Positions 61,515-64,000 of a DNA stretch of 64,000 nt are shown here, in pieces (positions within the stretch are counted from its first letter, which is position 1; each line of letters begins with the position of its first letter). Source of the DNA: Hydractinia symbiolongicarpus (lineage: Eukaryota > Cnidaria > Hydrozoa > Anthoathecata > Hydractiniidae). The notes under the pieces are model-generated. The model searched no databases. It had not been told where the DNA came from and saw only the letters and a list, made by a program, of their open reading frames with translations. The translations under genes were made by a program, and so were the position numbers. Location: positions 21,514,501 through 21,578,500 of the forward strand of contig NC_079880.1 of NCBI RefSeq assembly GCF_029227915.1, written 5' to 3'.

Positions 61515-64000
61515 GACTGATTTAATTATTCAGTGCGGGCACGAACACATGATTGGAGAGGTCTATATATACCTTTTCTTGTGTTACAGTAGGGATATTA
61601 AGAATAGAAAAATATGTTTAATATTTAATTTAAAATAGAAAAATAAACTATTTATGAATAACATATGTTTCTCTTTTTGTTTTTTCAACAGTTTTTAATA
61701 ATCTTGTAAGCAAAATGTTTATTTCGTTCACTCACGAAATTTTATCACGGCCATATTTTTAGTTTGTGAATGCGCGGTGTTTTGAAGAGTCTTGGCACGA
61801 TATATACACAATAAAAGCGCGCCGCTTTTAAAGTGTCTGTCTAAAATCATTTTGTTTGATATTTCTTTCAATCCGACATCTCAAAACAATGTCTCTTTTT
61901 ATGAACAATAGATGAGTACTTTTAGTTAAATAATTTTCGTAAAGATCAATTTTTACGAATTGGCGAGTTTAAACTAAAATCGCGATTTTTACTTTCTTTG
62001 TGTTTTCTGGTAAACTTTTTTTTTCAGCTGATAAAAAAATCATTGGTTAGTCTCTATGATAGAGATTTTTTGTTTAATTAAAGGCTATCTTCTCTAAAAT
62101 AAAGCTTAAGAAGTTAAAATTGCGAAAAGTACTAGTATATTCGCGATAATAATTCTTCGCAAAATACTTCGTCATCTTGAAATATGACTGATTCGCTAAA
62201 ATATATCTTCGCGAAATGAATTTTCTTGACCTTGCAAAAATGATGGATGGAGGATGGTAGAAAAGTTGAAAAGAACACTGATTTGCCACAGTTTTCTTCG
62301 GATGAGGTGTGTTTATAACGAAAGTATAAACAATGAACAATAACGAACTATGAATCAAAACAATGTTTAAATTCGTACAACTCAGATAGGTCAATTCCAA
62401 TAACATCAGTTCAAACATAGAAAAGATAAGCTTAGAAAATTTAATTATCTTTCATTGATACTGTGGATGCAATGAAAAGCATTCTCCTCCCCAGTGTCTC
62501 TTGATCTCTTTTCGCTATTAAACTCAGCAAAAAGTAAAAAACCTGGGAAAGAGGTTGAATGTAAAGAGGTTTCTGTTCATGTAGATGTAATCTCTATGTT
62601 CTTGTCGTTGTCAGTTATAGATGACATAAGAGATAGCAAGATAACATTGAATCTACTACCGTTTTTAGTGTGAAGCCTGATTGTGTTATCTGTTTTAACT
62701 TCATTCATATGTGAACATCACCGCGATGATTTTCTTCGCAGATATATGTCTGCCGTTTTCATAATTTACTCTTAAACCATCAATTTTTAAGACACGCTTT
62801 CATTACATAGAACTCCTTGGTTAACAAGTGTAGACTACAAAATACCGAAGTTTGAAACGTCCTTTCTTTCGTAACTGTGATGAGATCAACAAAGCGAAAG
62901 CTTATGTAAGATTTAGCCATTTGCGAAAAAAGAAAAAAGAAAAGGCAACATACTGATGTTAAGAATTTATCTAAATCTTCTACCACGAATGCCATTTTAA
63001 CCCTCTTTAGGTTAGGGTTTTTACCTCGGGGATTTTGGTCTGTAATTTAAAAAATAAAATAAATTGCATTACCACCAGGTGGCCAACCACGCGGCAAAAA
63101 AAAAACATATTTATTTTTTGATGACAATTGATACACTTTAGGTTATTTTTAATGTTATTCTCCCTTTATTCCCCCTCCCCCTCCCTCTTACGTCTTCTAA
63201 CGCCCAAGCGACAATGGCGTAAAAATGTCCAAACGGCTTTTCGCGTTTTTGCAAATGTTCTACAAGGCTATAACAGCTTCACGGTGTATATTTTTATGGT
63301 TAAGGCGTATATTCTCCGGAAAAAGACGGGTTTTAAACAAAAAGGTTTTACACAAAAATCTTGGTGTTTAGGGGCTGTTTCTTTAGCATACGTCAGAACA
63401 CTTTCCACTGCATCGCAAGAAACATAAAAACACAGTTTGAGATAAAAACATCAGCTTACCTTGACCGATTATTTTAATACAATCATGATTCTCTCTAGAC
63501 GTCGTGATCTTCAATGTGTCTTAACTTACCAGTAAAATGCGTGATTGACTTAAGAAGCATGTCAACAAAGTATAAATACGGTCTTTCAACGGATCTATCG
63601 TGAGTTGGTTGCCACAAAACATAGATTTGATGCCATTTTTCTTGTCATGCAGAATATCATTTCTTCTACTACCATGATATGTTAAACACAATTTTTAACT
63701 CATCGTCGTTATTCACGCTGTTTATTGTATGACAATGCTGCACATCCATATGGAAGGATTCGTTTTACTATGGCTGTAAACAAACTGCAAGTTCTTTTTA
63801 TAAAAAAAGGAAATTTAGCCTTAGCCCGAGATTTTATTTATTTCATAATAAATTACAAATATTTTCGGATGTAAAAGCATCCATGTTTTGCAGGATCCAA
63901 CCTTTTTGCAAAATTTCTGGCATTCCCAAACATTTTGTTTTTTCTTCAGCATAAAAATGTCAGTAAAATTTCGGCTTACTTTTAACTATTCCCACAATCC
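61515..64000. other. No supported gene
   Basis: AT-rich DNA with several short open frames on both strands. One minus-strand stretch starting at 62995 (Met-Ala-Phe-Val-Val-Glu-Asp-Leu-Asp-Lys-Phe) is followed after 14 codons by a good donor (gtatgt), so it could be a first coding exon. Donor-like strings on the minus strand also occur near 63460 and 63530. Without a recognisable domain or a consistent partner exon in the window I do not call a gene. Confidence 0.4.

Noticed and set aside
63128-63427. 99-aa frame with basic residues
   Set aside because: It has no recognisable domain or conserved splice partner and includes a run of cytosine-rich low complexity; support is insufficient.

Overview
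This is animal nuclear DNA: AT-rich, with genes split by GT/AG introns of 50 bp to 8.5 kb and a heavy load of short transposons and decayed retroelements. The gene content points to a cnidarian, and I favour a hydrozoan. The evidence is a secreted CAP protein that ends in a ShKT domain, strongly conserved animal genes (Elongin A, FBXO10, a Maf bZIP factor), and Penelope-like elements with a GIY-YIG endonuclease. No gene names the species, so the assignment is an inference.

Layout. 1-4.3 kb holds no intact gene, only a CT microsatellite, a broken THAP-type remnant and repeats. 4.3-8.2 kb holds two METTL27-like methyltransferase genes, convergent and with the same exon structure, so they are an inverted duplicate pair. 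10.2-11.0 kb (- strand) is an intronless gene for a Rossmann/methyltransferase-like protein of bacterial flavour. 13.2-14.2 kb (+) is an intronless Maf-family bZIP factor. 18.3-33.6 kb (-) is a complete Elongin A gene, which I assembled from 13 coding exons. Its 8.5 kb first intron is packed with mobile DNA: a Tc1-like HTH fragment, a Penelope-like element with long inverted termini, a 0.93 kb MITE with an internal minisatellite, a MULE-like MITE with an 11 bp target duplication, and an 82 bp perfect palindrome. 35.3-48.0 kb (+), divergent from Elongin A, is a complete FBXO10 gene (7 coding exons, 945 aa) ending in a CaaX box. Its introns carry another Penelope-like element with a MITE nested in it, a sister copy of the 0.93 kb MITE, and a foldback element with ~240 bp inverted arms. 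49.0-58.5 kb (+) is an 18-exon gene for a charged 678-aa protein that I tentatively liken to CCDC60. 59.2-61.5 kb (-) is the CAP-ShKT secreted protein. 61.5-64 kb holds nothing I can support.

How the genes relate. They are not a pathway or an operon. Elongin A and FBXO10 are both substrate-receptor subunits of cullin-RING ubiquitin ligases (Elongin BC/CUL5 and SKP1/CUL1 in animals). They lie head-to-head with about 1.7 kb between their start codons, so they may share a promoter region. The most novel material is in the repeats: the twin minisatellite-bearing MITEs, the nested insertions and the perfect palindromes. All exon models come from splice-site consensus, continuous reading phase and family resemblance; none is supported by transcripts.
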